Shown: piece after piece, positions 8,284 through 15,753 of the stretch
Layout of the letters: every line of letters begins with the position of its first letter
Position numbering within the stretch: position 1 is the first letter of the stretch
Assembly (NCBI RefSeq): GCF_003351345.1
Contig: NZ_QQTO01000033.1
Location: 1-64,000, forward strand
DNA: 64,000 nucleotides
Direction of reading: 5' to 3'
DNA from: Allobosea caraganae
GTDB lineage: Bacteria; Pseudomonadota; Alphaproteobacteria; Rhizobiales; Beijerinckiaceae
Made by a program: the position numbers and the translations under genes
The notes under the pieces: generated by a model
The model's database searches: none
The model's input: the letters and a program-made list of their open reading frames with translations, nothing else
What the model was told of the DNA's origin: nothing

Positions 8284-9006
8284 ATGATGCGGACCTGCGA
8301 TCGATATCCCGCAATCCTGCTGGTCGCGATCTTGGCCAGTATCAGTGCTGCGGGGCCGGCCTCGGCGCAGACGGAGGATCGCGTCAGGCTCGGCGCCTTC
8401 GCCATCGACCGCACCGAGGTGACGATCGCGGCCTTCGAGCGCTTCGCCGCCGCCCGCAACCTGCGCACCGCGGCAGAGCGTGAGGGCGGCGGCTTCGAAT
8501 ACGCCGCAGGCTGGACGCGCCGGCCCGGCTGGACCTTTCGGACGCCGTCGGGCCAGCCCGGTGCGCCGGATGATCCGGCCGTCCATGTCAGCTGGAGCGA
8601 GGCGCGCGACCATTGCGCCTCCGTTGGCGGACGGTTGCCGAGCTTCGCCGAATGGCGGCAGGCCGCCTATACCGAGCAGCGCGAGGTTCCCGAGAATGGC
8701 TTCGTGCGCCGGCGAACCTATCCCTACGCCGTCGGCGACGACTCCGCCGGCATGAACACATCCGGCAGCGACCAGTGGAAGCGTCACGCTCCCGCCGGCG
8801 CGACCAGGCGCGGCGTCAATGGCCTCTACGACATGGGCGGCAACGTCTGGGAATGGCTCGCGGATCGACGTGGCAGCGAGGCGCTGACGGCCGGCGGCTC
8901 CTGGTGGTACGGTTTGCCGCAGACGCAGGCAGACGGTGCGCAATGGAAGGCGGCGGATTTCTACGCCGTCTATGTCGGCTTCCGCTGTGCCTATGATGCG
9001 GGCTAG
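8284..9006 (+). CDS. Exported SUMF1/formylglycine-generating-enzyme-like domain protein lacking the catalytic Cys pair
   Basis: About 240 residues. AGGAG at 8275-8279 favours ATG 8284 or the adjacent 8287; a frame-extended ATG at 8257 has no ribosome site. A Sec signal (AILLVAILASISAAGPASAQ) is followed directly by the FGE-sulfatase fold: IDRTEVT, VHVSWSEARDHCASVGGRLPSFAEWRQAA, GLYDMGGNVWEW, GGSW and VGFRCAYD. In true formylglycine-generating enzymes two cysteines follow the GGSW motif; here the equivalent stretch has Trp, Tyr and Gln and no Cys pair, so sulfatase activation is unlikely. A non-catalytic binding or structural role, or another activity of the superfamily, fits better. No sulfatase gene is in the window. 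Confidence 0.75.
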   Translation: MMRTCDRYPAILLVAILASISAAGPASAQTEDRVRLGAFAIDRTEVTIAAFERFAAARNLRTAAEREGGGFEYAAGWTRRPGWTFRTPSGQPGAPDDPAVHVSWSEARDHCASVGGRLPSFAEWRQAAYTEQREVPENGFVRRRTYPYAVGDDSAGMNTSGSDQWKRHAPAGATRRGVNGLYDMGGNVWEWLADRRGSEALTAGGSWWYGLPQTQADGAQWKAADFYAVYVGFRCAYDAG

Positions 9007-9084
9007 CCGCATTCGGCTGCGGCGCTTTGCGACATGTCGAGCGCCTCGGGAGGCAGGCTTGCGCCATCCCGGGCGCAAACGGCA

Positions 9085-9957
9085 TCAGCGCGCCATGCCC
9101 CAGCGCCGGATCGTCAGCCGCTCGAGCGTCGCGAAGACCACGTTCTCGACGATGAGCCCGATCACGATCACCATGACAAGCCCGGCGAAGACGCGGTCGG
9201 TATAGAGCTCGTTGCGGTTCTGGAAGATGTACCAGCCGAGCCCGCCGCGCCCGGAGGCCGCGCCGAAGACCAGCTCGGCCGCGATCAGCGTGCGCCAGGC
9301 GAAGGCCCAGCCGATCTTCAGGCCCGACAGGATGGCGGGCAGCGCCGCCGGAATCAGGATCTGCAGGACGTAGGCCGGGCCTTTGAGGCCATAGTTGCGC
9401 CCGGCCATGCGCAGGGTCTCGGGCACGCCCTGGAAGCCCGCGAAGGTGTTGAGGGCCATGGGCCAGAGCACCGAGTGGATCAGCACGAAGATCAGGCTGC
9501 CCGAGCCGAGCCCGAACCAGAGCAGCGCCAGCGGCAGCAGCGCGATCGCCGGCAGCGGGTTGAACATCGCCGTCAGCGTCGAGAGCAGGTCGCGGCCGAG
9601 CTGGGTCGAGACCGCCAGCGTCGTCAGCAGGAAGGCCAGCACGATGCCGGCGAGATAGCCCTGTGCCAGCACGGTCAGCGAGATCTGCACCCGCTCCAGC
9701 AATTCGCCGCTGGCCAGCCCGTCGACCAGGGCCGACAGGGTGGCGAGGAACGTCGGCAGCAGCAGCTCGTTATCCTGCCAGCGCGCCAGCGCCTCCCAGA
9801 GCAGGGCGAGCGCGGCGATGATCAGGCCCTTGCGCAGCCAGCCCTGCTGCCAGAGCCGCACCGACAAGGGCAGGGCGCGCTCGACCGGCGCCTCGACGAA
9901 GGGCGCCAGAACCCGGTCGTATTCCGGGCGGATCGGCGGCGAGACGAGCTGGTTCAT
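9085..9957 (-). CDS. ABC transporter permease, SsuC/TauC/NrtB type
   Basis: 290 residues with about six hydrophobic segments and the binding-protein-dependent permease signature (ETLRMAGRNYGLKGPAYVLQILIPAALPAILSGLKIGWAFAWRTLIAAELVF, EAA loop with G). The closing region GLGWYIFQNRNELYTDRVFAGLV is typical of the nitrate/sulfonate/taurine branch. It overlaps the 3' end of the ATPase gene by four bases (ATGA) and is the last gene of a binding protein-ATPase-permease operon. Confidence 0.88.
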   Translation of the reverse strand: MNQLVSPPIRPEYDRVLAPFVEAPVERALPLSVRLWQQGWLRKGLIIAALALLWEALARWQDNELLLPTFLATLSALVDGLASGELLERVQISLTVLAQGYLAGIVLAFLLTTLAVSTQLGRDLLSTLTAMFNPLPAIALLPLALLWFGLGSGSLIFVLIHSVLWPMALNTFAGFQGVPETLRMAGRNYGLKGPAYVLQILIPAALPAILSGLKIGWAFAWRTLIAAELVFGAASGRGGLGWYIFQNRNELYTDRVFAGLVMVIVIGLIVENVVFATLERLTIRRWGMAR

Positions 9958-10850
9958 CGCGGCGCGGCCGGCGTGCCGGGGGCAGCGTTTGGATCGCTCT
10001 CGAACAGCCGCTCGTGCAGGCGCTGGACCGCTTCCTGAAAGGCGCTACTGCCGACGCTGTGCAGGTCGAAATCATGGCTGTTGACCTCGGCGCGGACCCG
10101 GCCGGGATGAGGCGAGAGCAGCGCCACGCGGTTGCCGACCACCAGCGCCTCCTCGATCGAATGGGTGACGAAGAGCAGGGTGAAGCGGACCTCGTCCCAC
10201 AGTGCCAGCAGCTCCTCCTGCATCTTGCGGCGCGTCAGCGCGTCGAGCGCCGCGAAGGGCTCGTCCATCAGCAGGATTTTCGGCTGCATGGCGAGCGCGC
10301 GCGCAATCGCGACGCGCTGCTTCATGCCGCCGGAGAGCTGGTGCGGATAGCTGTCGGCGAACTGCGACAGCCCGACCTTGTCGATATAGTGCCTGGCACG
10401 TGCCTCGGCCTCGCGCCGGCCGAGCACGCCCGAGGCGCGCAACGGGAAGACGACGTTCTGCGCCACGGTCTTCCACGGCGGCAACTGGTCGAATTCCTGG
10501 AAGACGACGATGCGGTCCGGTCCCGGCTCGCGCACGGGCACGCCGCCCAGCACGATCTCGCCCTCGATCGGCGCGATGAAGCCGGCCACGGCCTTGAGCA
10601 GGGTCGACTTACCGCAACCCGACGGCCCGAGCAGCACGAAGCGGTCGGCCTCGTAGACGTCGAAATCGACCCGGTGCGTGGCCCGGACCACGCGCTCCGG
10701 CGTCCGGTACTCCAGCGAGACGCCGGCGACGCGCAGCAGCGGCGCAGGCGCTGAGCCGACCGCGGTCGCAGGAACGGCGGCGGGTTCTACCGCCCGTCTC
10801 TGCACCGGAACGACAGCCTGCGCCGCTCGATCGGCCGTAAGGAGGGTCAT
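9954..10850 (-). CDS. ABC transporter ATP-binding protein, SsuB/TauB type
   Basis: 298 residues. Walker A LLGPSGCGKSTLL, Q-loop VFQEFDQLPPW, signature LSGGMKQRVAIARAL, Walker B ILLMDEPFAALD and the switch His in FVTHSIEEAL are all intact. The first 40 residues before the fold are a low-complexity Ala/Pro/Val extension and may be dispensable. VFQEFDQLPPWKTV is the form seen in sulfonate, taurine and nitrate importers. Lies 15 bp after the binding-protein gene and overlaps the permease gene. Confidence 0.9.
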   Translation of the reverse strand: MTLLTADRAAQAVVPVQRRAVEPAAVPATAVGSAPAPLLRVAGVSLEYRTPERVVRATHRVDFDVYEADRFVLLGPSGCGKSTLLKAVAGFIAPIEGEIVLGGVPVREPGPDRIVVFQEFDQLPPWKTVAQNVVFPLRASGVLGRREAEARARHYIDKVGLSQFADSYPHQLSGGMKQRVAIARALAMQPKILLMDEPFAALDALTRRKMQEELLALWDEVRFTLLFVTHSIEEALVVGNRVALLSPHPGRVRAEVNSHDFDLHSVGSSAFQEAVQRLHERLFESDPNAAPGTPAAPR

Positions 10851-10865
10851 TGCGGGGTTGCCGGC

Positions 10866-11897
10866 TCAGCTGCCGGCTGCGATGCGCGGATCGGCGAAGA
10901 AATAGTCGCTCAGCGCCTTGGGCTCGGTCTTGATCGCGCCGACCCGGTGCATGAATTGGCCGAGGCCGAGCGTGTTCTGCGGCTCGACCTTGAAGCTCAC
11001 CTCGGGGTTCTTGATCACCTTGAGCAGCAGGCTGCGGTCGGCCTTGCCGCCATTGGCCTTGATGTAGATGTCGGCCGCATGCTCCGGATTGGCGACGACG
11101 AATTTCGCCGCTTCGTCGAGGGCGTCGAGGAAGGCCTTATAGGTCTTCGGGCTGTCCTTGTAGAACTTCTCGGTCGCGTAGAGCACGGTCGAGGAGGAGG
11201 GGCCGCCCTGGACGTCGTAGGAGTTCAGGACGATGCGCGCCTTCGGGTTGTCGGCCAGTTCCTGCTCCTGGAAGGGCGGGTTGCCGAAATGGCCGGTGAT
11301 CTCGGTGCCGCCCTTGATGATCGCGGCCGCGGCCTCGGGATGCGGCAGGGTCACGCTGATCTTGTCGAGCCTGGCGAACTCCTTGTCGCCCCAGAGCTTG
11401 GCGGAGGCCCATTGCAGGATGCGCGCCTGCACGGAGACGCCGACCGCGGGCAGCGCGATGCGGTCCTTCTCGGTGAAGTCCGCGATCGTCTTCACGTTCG
11501 GGTTGTTGGTCACGAGGTAGTAGGGAAAGTTGCCGAGCGAGGCGACGCCCTTGACGTTCTGCCGGCCGTGGGTGCGGTCCCACAGCGTGAAGAGCGGGCC
11601 GACGCCGGCGCTGGCGATCTCGATATTGTTCGAGAGCAGCGCATCGTTGACGGCGGAGCCGCCCGAGAGCTGGATATACTCGACCTTGATGTCGATCCCG
11701 GCCGCCTTGCCGTGCTTCTCGATCAGCTTCTGGTCCTCGGCGACGTTCAGCAGCAGGTAGACGACGCCGAACTGCTTGGCGATGCGGAGCTGGCCCTCGG
11801 CGGCGTGGGCCGCGCCAGTGCCGGTCGCGGCGAGCGCCAGGCCTCCGAGCAGGGCCGTCGCCTGCCGGCGCGAAAGCAGGTTGCCTGGCTTCGTCAT
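10866..11897 (-). CDS. ABC transporter substrate-binding protein, aliphatic sulfonate/nitrate type
   Basis: 343 residues. A Tat-like or Sec signal (SRRQATALLGGLALAATGTGAAHA) precedes an SsuA/NMT1-type fold: FGVVYLLLNVAEDQ, LSNNIEIASAGVGPL, TIADFTEKDRIALPAVGVSVQARIL. First gene of the importer operon (binding protein, ATPase, permease). The class imports sulfonates, taurine, nitrate or thiamine-precursor pyrimidines; the divergent neighbour is a DszA/NtaA-type flavin monooxygenase, so an organosulfur or amine-carboxylate compound is the leading inference. Confidence 0.87.
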   Translation of the reverse strand: MTKPGNLLSRRQATALLGGLALAATGTGAAHAAEGQLRIAKQFGVVYLLLNVAEDQKLIEKHGKAAGIDIKVEYIQLSGGSAVNDALLSNNIEIASAGVGPLFTLWDRTHGRQNVKGVASLGNFPYYLVTNNPNVKTIADFTEKDRIALPAVGVSVQARILQWASAKLWGDKEFARLDKISVTLPHPEAAAAIIKGGTEITGHFGNPPFQEQELADNPKARIVLNSYDVQGGPSSSTVLYATEKFYKDSPKTYKAFLDALDEAAKFVVANPEHAADIYIKANGGKADRSLLLKVIKNPEVSFKVEPQNTLGLGQFMHRVGAIKTEPKALSDYFFADPRIAAGS

Positions 11898-11990
11898 GGG
11901 TCGCTCCTGATGCTGTCGAATGGCAGGCGTCGAACGGCCCGCGCGATGACGGAGAATCTGGCGACCCGGATGTGGCGCGTCAATGAGAAT

Positions 11991-12006
11991 GTTCTTTTTA
12001 AAGAAC
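11991..12006. promoter_or_regulatory. 16-bp palindrome GTTCTTTTTAAAGAAC
   Basis: Seven-base perfect arms GTTCTTT/AAAGAAC with two central bases. A second copy with two mismatches (GTTCTCTTTAAAAAAC) occurs at 12140-12155, 149 bp away and closer to the monooxygenase. The spaced pair flanking a divergent promoter looks like the operators of a dimeric repressor or activator; the protein is not identified. Confidence 0.5.
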
Positions 12007-12034
12007 AGAATAGGTGAGAGGATTCACCTATTCT
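12007..12034. promoter_or_regulatory. Perfect 11-bp inverted repeat AGAATAGGTGA/TCACCTATTCT
   Basis: Arms at 12007-12017 and 12024-12034 with a 6-base spacer, immediately next to the preceding palindrome. It could be an operator or a leader hairpin of the minus-strand binding-protein gene, whose start is 110 bp away. Confidence 0.5.
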
Positions 12035-12139
12035 GAGCTTGCCTCGGAGATGAATTAAGTGGTTTGCGGCCATACTGTTGATGGTCCCGCCACATTTGCG
12101 GATGCCGGGCAAAAACAGACTGGTTGTTCTCTGGGGTCC

Positions 12140-12155
12140 GTTCTCTTTAAAAAAC
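12140..12155. promoter_or_regulatory. Degenerate second copy of the GTTCTTTTTAAAGAAC palindrome
   Basis: GTTCTCTTTAAAAAAC, 14 of 16 bases identical to the palindrome at 11991. A CTTGAC hexamer follows a few bases later (about 12163), compatible with a promoter reading toward the monooxygenase, but no convincing -10 was found. Confidence 0.35.
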
Positions 12156-12299
12156 GCTTCTCTTGACCCGTCGATGGCCTCGCCGGCATGCTTTTCGGGC
12201 GGTGAGGGACGGCCCCGGCCGAGCGAGGGCGCAGACGCCGCACCCGGATGTGCTCTTCAGCGGCGATGTTCTCGAGCGGCGATGCGAAGCGAGGTTTCC

Positions 12300-13646
12300 A
12301 TGTCCAAGCCTGAGCGCCAGCTGACGCTGAACCTGTTCATCTACCCCGGCGGCCATCACGAGGCGGCCTGGCGCTACAAGGACTCCGAGCCGCAGCGCGT
12401 GCTCGACATCGGCTATTATCAGGAGCTGGCGCGCCGGGCCGAGGCAGCGAAGTTCGATGCGATCTTCTTCGCCGACGGGCCGTCGCTGCCCGAGAACATC
12501 CGCTATTCCGCGCGCCTGCGCTTCGAGCCAATCACCTGGCTGACAGCGATCGCGGCGGCGACCAGCCGCATCGGCCTGATCGGCACGGCGTCCACCACCT
12601 ATAACGAGCCCTATAACCTGGCCCGGCTCTTCGCCTCGCTCGACCATATCAGCAACGGCCGCGCCGGCTGGAACATCGTCACCACCAGCGATGCCGGCGC
12701 CGCGCAGAATTTCGGCCTGCCCGAGCATCCGCCACATGGCGAGCGCTATGAGAAGGCGCGCGAGTTCCTCGAAGTCGTGACCAAGCTCTGGGACAGCTGG
12801 GAGGACGACGCGCTCGTCGCCGACGCCGAAAGCGGTGTCTTCGCCGATGCCGACAAGGTCCACCGCATCGACCATGCCGGCAAGCACTATCGCGTCCGCG
12901 GTCCGCTCAACGTCGCGCGCCCGCCGCAGGGGCGGCCGGTCTATGTCCAGGCCGGATCGTCGGAGGATGGCCGCTCCTTCGCCGCGCAGCATGCCGAAGC
13001 GATCTTCACCGCGCACCAGACGCTCGCCAGCGCGCAGGCCTTCTACGACGACATCAAGAAGCGCGCCGTCGCGCTCGGCCGCCATCCCGAGCATGTCCGC
13101 ATCCTGCCGGGCATCAGCCCGTTCATCGGCTCGACGCAAGCCGAGGCCGACCGGCTGGAGGAGGAGATCAACGACCTGATCCAGCCGGCCGCCTCGCTGG
13201 AGCAGCTCAAGCGCATGCTCGGCGTCGACCTGAGCGGCTACGATCTCGACGCCCCGTTCCCGCGCCATCTCATCGATACCAGCGGCCCCAAGGGCATCGC
13301 CAGCCGCTTCCAACTCGTCATCGACATCGTCGACCGCGAGCAGCCGACCCTTCGCGGCCTGATCAAGCGGCTCGCCGGTGCGCGTGGCCATTGGGTCCTG
13401 GCCGGCACGCCCGAGCGCATCGCCGACGAGATCCAGACCTGGTTCGAGACCGGCGCCGCCGATGGCTTCAACGTCATGCCGCCCTGGCTCACCGGCGGCT
13501 TCGACGCCTTCGTCGCCGAGGTCGTGCCGATCCTGCGCAAGCGCGGCCTGTTCCGCGAGGAGTATTCCGGCACGACGCTGCGCGACCATTACGGCCTGCC
13601 GCGGCCCGAGAGCGGCTATGCCGTGGCAAGGCGCAGGAGCGCCTGA
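12300..13646 (+). CDS. FMN-dependent monooxygenase of the NtaA/SnaA/DszA family
   Basis: 448 residues from ATG 12300, the length and start (LTLNLFIYPGGHHEAAWR) typical of this group of the luciferase-like superfamily. Visible family features: YYQELARRAEAAKFDAIFFADGPSL, FEPITWLTAIAAATSRIGLIGTASTTYNEPYNLARLFASLDHISNGRAGWNIVTT, where the last block forms the flavin phosphate region, and GRPVYVQAGSSEDGRSFAAQHAEAIFT. Known members oxidise nitrilotriacetate, EDTA, dibenzothiophene sulfone or pristinamycin with FMNH2 from a separate reductase. It is divergent from a sulfonate/nitrate-type importer, so it probably acts on the imported compound. The flavin reductase at 48336 is far away and not necessarily its partner. 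Confidence 0.87.
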   Translation: MSKPERQLTLNLFIYPGGHHEAAWRYKDSEPQRVLDIGYYQELARRAEAAKFDAIFFADGPSLPENIRYSARLRFEPITWLTAIAAATSRIGLIGTASTTYNEPYNLARLFASLDHISNGRAGWNIVTTSDAGAAQNFGLPEHPPHGERYEKAREFLEVVTKLWDSWEDDALVADAESGVFADADKVHRIDHAGKHYRVRGPLNVARPPQGRPVYVQAGSSEDGRSFAAQHAEAIFTAHQTLASAQAFYDDIKKRAVALGRHPEHVRILPGISPFIGSTQAEADRLEEEINDLIQPAASLEQLKRMLGVDLSGYDLDAPFPRHLIDTSGPKGIASRFQLVIDIVDREQPTLRGLIKRLAGARGHWVLAGTPERIADEIQTWFETGAADGFNVMPPWLTGGFDAFVAEVVPILRKRGLFREEYSGTTLRDHYGLPRPESGYAVARRRSA

Positions 13647-13658
13647 GCGGGTCCGGAG

Positions 13659-14555
13659 TTACGCGTCGGACGGCTCGAACAGGGCGCGTTCCCGGGCGAA
13701 GATCCCGATCAGGTGCTCGACGACCGTCCGGATCGGCAAGTCCTTGCGGTCGTGGCGTCGCGTCAGCAGCCAGACCTCCCGTGGCGGCGGAGCGAGTTCG
13801 AGCCGGCAATGGCGCAGCTCGGGTTCCGTGCGGCCGATGTAGTGGGGAAGCAGCGCCAGACCCGCCTCCGCCTTGGCGGCGGTCGCCTGGGCGACCTGGT
13901 TGTTCGCCCGGAACGACACGCGCGCCCGGGGAAACTGGCGGGCCAGCCACATCGCTTCAGGCACGAAGGCGTTGACCTCGTCGAAGCCGACGAAGACGGG
14001 CTCAGTCCCGCCTTCCACGCGTCGGCAGACTGAATCCGTGCCGTAGAAGCCGTATCCCATGGTCGCGAGCGGCTTGCCGATGAGGTCGCCGTCCTGCGGT
14101 CTCCCGAAGCGGATGGCGATGTCCGTCTCATGCCGTTCAAGGCTCACCGAACGCAGATCAGTGGCCAGGTCGATGTCCAGGCCGGGATGCTGCGTCGGAA
14201 GCTGCGCCAGGCGGGCGATCAGGAAGCCCTGCGACAAGGCCGGCGACGCGTTCACGCGCACGAGGCCTCGCGGGGCACCGTCCGTCCCGCCCCGGCCGAG
14301 CGTCTGAATGGCCGCCTCCATGTCGCTGGCCGCCGCGAGGGTGCGCGTGCCCGCAGACGTCAGGACGTACCCGTCCGGGCGCCGTTCGACGAGCTTTTCC
14401 CCCAACGTCGCTTCGAGGGACTGAATCCGGCGTGCGATCGTCGCGTGATTGACCGAGAGCGTCCGCGCCGCCGCGGACAGGCTCCCATGCCTGCCGAGGG
14501 CGAGGAAGACGCGAACATCCTGCCAGTCCGGTTCTGTGCGTTTTTTAACAGCCAT
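13659..14555 (-). CDS. LysR-family transcriptional regulator
   Basis: 298 residues. N-terminal HTH (WQDVRVFLALGRHGSLSAAARTL, NHATIARRIQSLEATLGEKLVERRPDGYVLTSAG) and a C-terminal effector domain (VRVNASPALSQGFLIARLAQLP, HETDIAIRFGRPQDGDLIGKPL). Ends 12 bp from the stop of the monooxygenase on the other strand and is divergent from the SDR-tautomerase-nitronate monooxygenase operon, its likely target. A long inverted repeat starts right at its start codon (14556). Confidence 0.87.
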   Translation of the reverse strand: MAVKKRTEPDWQDVRVFLALGRHGSLSAAARTLSVNHATIARRIQSLEATLGEKLVERRPDGYVLTSAGTRTLAAASDMEAAIQTLGRGGTDGAPRGLVRVNASPALSQGFLIARLAQLPTQHPGLDIDLATDLRSVSLERHETDIAIRFGRPQDGDLIGKPLATMGYGFYGTDSVCRRVEGGTEPVFVGFDEVNAFVPEAMWLARQFPRARVSFRANNQVAQATAAKAEAGLALLPHYIGRTEPELRHCRLELAPPPREVWLLTRRHDRKDLPIRTVVEHLIGIFARERALFEPSDA

Positions 14556-14604
14556 TGAGAGATACTAGCCAATTTTGCGCAGATGTGAACGGGGTTATCT
14601 CTCA
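14556..14604. promoter_or_regulatory. Perfect 9-bp inverted repeat TGAGAGATA ... TATCTCTCA, candidate LysR site
   Basis: Arms at 14556-14564 and 14596-14604, 40 bp between equivalent positions, in the LysR/SDR divergent region. The first arm abuts the LysR start codon, as expected for an autorepressing LysR box. Inference from symmetry and position. Confidence 0.45.
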
Positions 14605-14710
14605 TGGCACTTCGAAACGAGGTGCCCGAGATCTCCTTCCAGGCCTGAACCTGATCCCCATCAGTCAGCGGCGTGGGAGCGCCGGGGCGCCCAACCCCAA
14701 GAGAACGATC

Positions 14711-15421
14711 ATGAGCAAGGAACTGAAGGTTGCCATCGTCACCGGTGCCTCGCAGGGCATCGGCGCCGGCATCGTCAAGGGCTATCGCGACAACGGCTAT
14801 GTCGTCGTCGCCAACTCCCGCAACATCAAGCCGAGCGAGGACGAGGGCATCGTCGCCGTGCCCGGCAACATCGGCGAGCGCGGCGTCGCGGAGCGCGTGG
14901 TGAAGACGGCGCTTGAACGCTTCGGCCGGGTCGACACGCTGATCAACAATGCCGGCATCTTCATCGGCAAGCCGTTCACGGAGTACACCGAGGAGGACTT
15001 TCGCAATGTCGTCGACGTGAACGTCGCCGGCTTCTTCCACGTCACCCAGTTCGCGATTGCCCAGATGGTGAAGCAGGGCAGCGGCCATGTCGTCCAGATC
15101 ACGACGGCGCTCGTCGACCAGCCGCTTGCCAATGTGCCCTCGGGTCTGGCGACCCTGACCAAGGGCGGCCTCGACGCTGTCACGCGCGGCCTGGCGATCG
15201 AATACGCCAAGAGCGGCATTCGCGTGAACGCGGTGGCGCCCGGCATCATCAGGACGCCGATGCACGCGCCGGAAACCCACGAATTCCTCAGCGCCCTGCA
15301 TCCGCTGGGGCGGCTGGGTGAGGTCGGCGAGATCGTCGACGCGATCCTCTACCTCGAGCGGGCCGGCTTCGTGACCGGCGAGACGATCCACGTCGATGGC
15401 GGCCAGCACGCCGGCCGTTGA
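14711..15421 (+). CDS. Short-chain dehydrogenase/reductase
   Basis: 236 residues from ATG 14711; a longer open frame from 14555 covers the promoter and does not match the family. Nucleotide-binding motif TGASQGIGAGI, NNAG in LINNAGIF, and the C-terminal GGxxxxG end (GETIHVDGGQHAGR) are present. At the catalytic site the usual Ser-Tyr-x-x-x-Lys is altered: the segment reads ITTALVDQPLANVPSGLATLTKGGLDAVT, so the Tyr is not where expected and the Lys is in TKGG. This may be one of the SDRs lacking the classic Tyr, or use a shifted residue. First gene of an operon with tautomerase and nitronate monooxygenase. Confidence 0.83.
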   Translation: MSKELKVAIVTGASQGIGAGIVKGYRDNGYVVVANSRNIKPSEDEGIVAVPGNIGERGVAERVVKTALERFGRVDTLINNAGIFIGKPFTEYTEEDFRNVVDVNVAGFFHVTQFAIAQMVKQGSGHVVQITTALVDQPLANVPSGLATLTKGGLDAVTRGLAIEYAKSGIRVNAVAPGIIRTPMHAPETHEFLSALHPLGRLGEVGEIVDAILYLERAGFVTGETIHVDGGQHAGR

Positions 15422-15484
15422 TGACCGGGAAGTGAAAAAGCGCACGGCGCGCGGCGCCTGCGCCCACTCTTCAGGAGAGCGACA

Positions 15485-15730
15485 ATGCCTTATGTGAATA
15501 TCAAGGTGACCCGCGAAGGGACGGCGCCTGGCGCGACGAGTACGACGCCCGGGCAGAAGGCTGCGCTGATCAAGGGCGTCAGCGATCTGCTTTTCGAGGT
15601 GCTCGGCAAGCCGCACGACTCGACCTTCGTCGTCATCGACGAGGTCGAGATGGAGAGCTGGGGCGTCGGCGGCGTCACCGTACCGGAATACCGCAGGCGA
15701 AGCGCCGGCGGAGGCGAGGCGGCCGTCTGA
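15485..15730 (+). CDS. 4-oxalocrotonate tautomerase-family protein
   Basis: 81 residues. After removal of Met the N-terminal residue is Pro (MPYVNIKVTREG), the catalytic base of this superfamily. KAALIKGVSDLLFEVLGKPHDSTFVVIDEV matches the helix-strand part of 4-OT monomers; the C-terminal tail EYRRRSAGGGEAAV is longer than in the 62-residue enzymes and resembles the YdcE/CHMI-size variants. AGGAGAG precedes the ATG. It sits between an SDR and a nitronate monooxygenase, 23 bp before the latter, and probably tautomerises an enol intermediate. Confidence 0.85.
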   Translation: MPYVNIKVTREGTAPGATSTTPGQKAALIKGVSDLLFEVLGKPHDSTFVVIDEVEMESWGVGGVTVPEYRRRSAGGGEAAV

Positions 15731-15753
15731 CGCCCGCTCGAAACCGACAAGCG

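Larger units (their letters stand above)
11898..12299. other. 402-bp divergent intergenic region between importer operon and flavin monooxygenase
   Basis: No gene is supported here. It has locally AT-rich sequence and three palindromes (separate entries at 11991, 12007 and 12140). An ATG-initiated extension of the monooxygenase frame back to 12078 is open but codes for a Cys/Arg/Pro-rich stretch unlike the family, so I treat it as noncoding. Confidence 0.7.

Noticed and set aside
12078..12299. N-terminal extension of the flavin monooxygenase
   Set aside because: Cys/Arg/Pro-rich, not in the family, overlaps a palindrome-rich promoter; ATG 12300 matches the family start.
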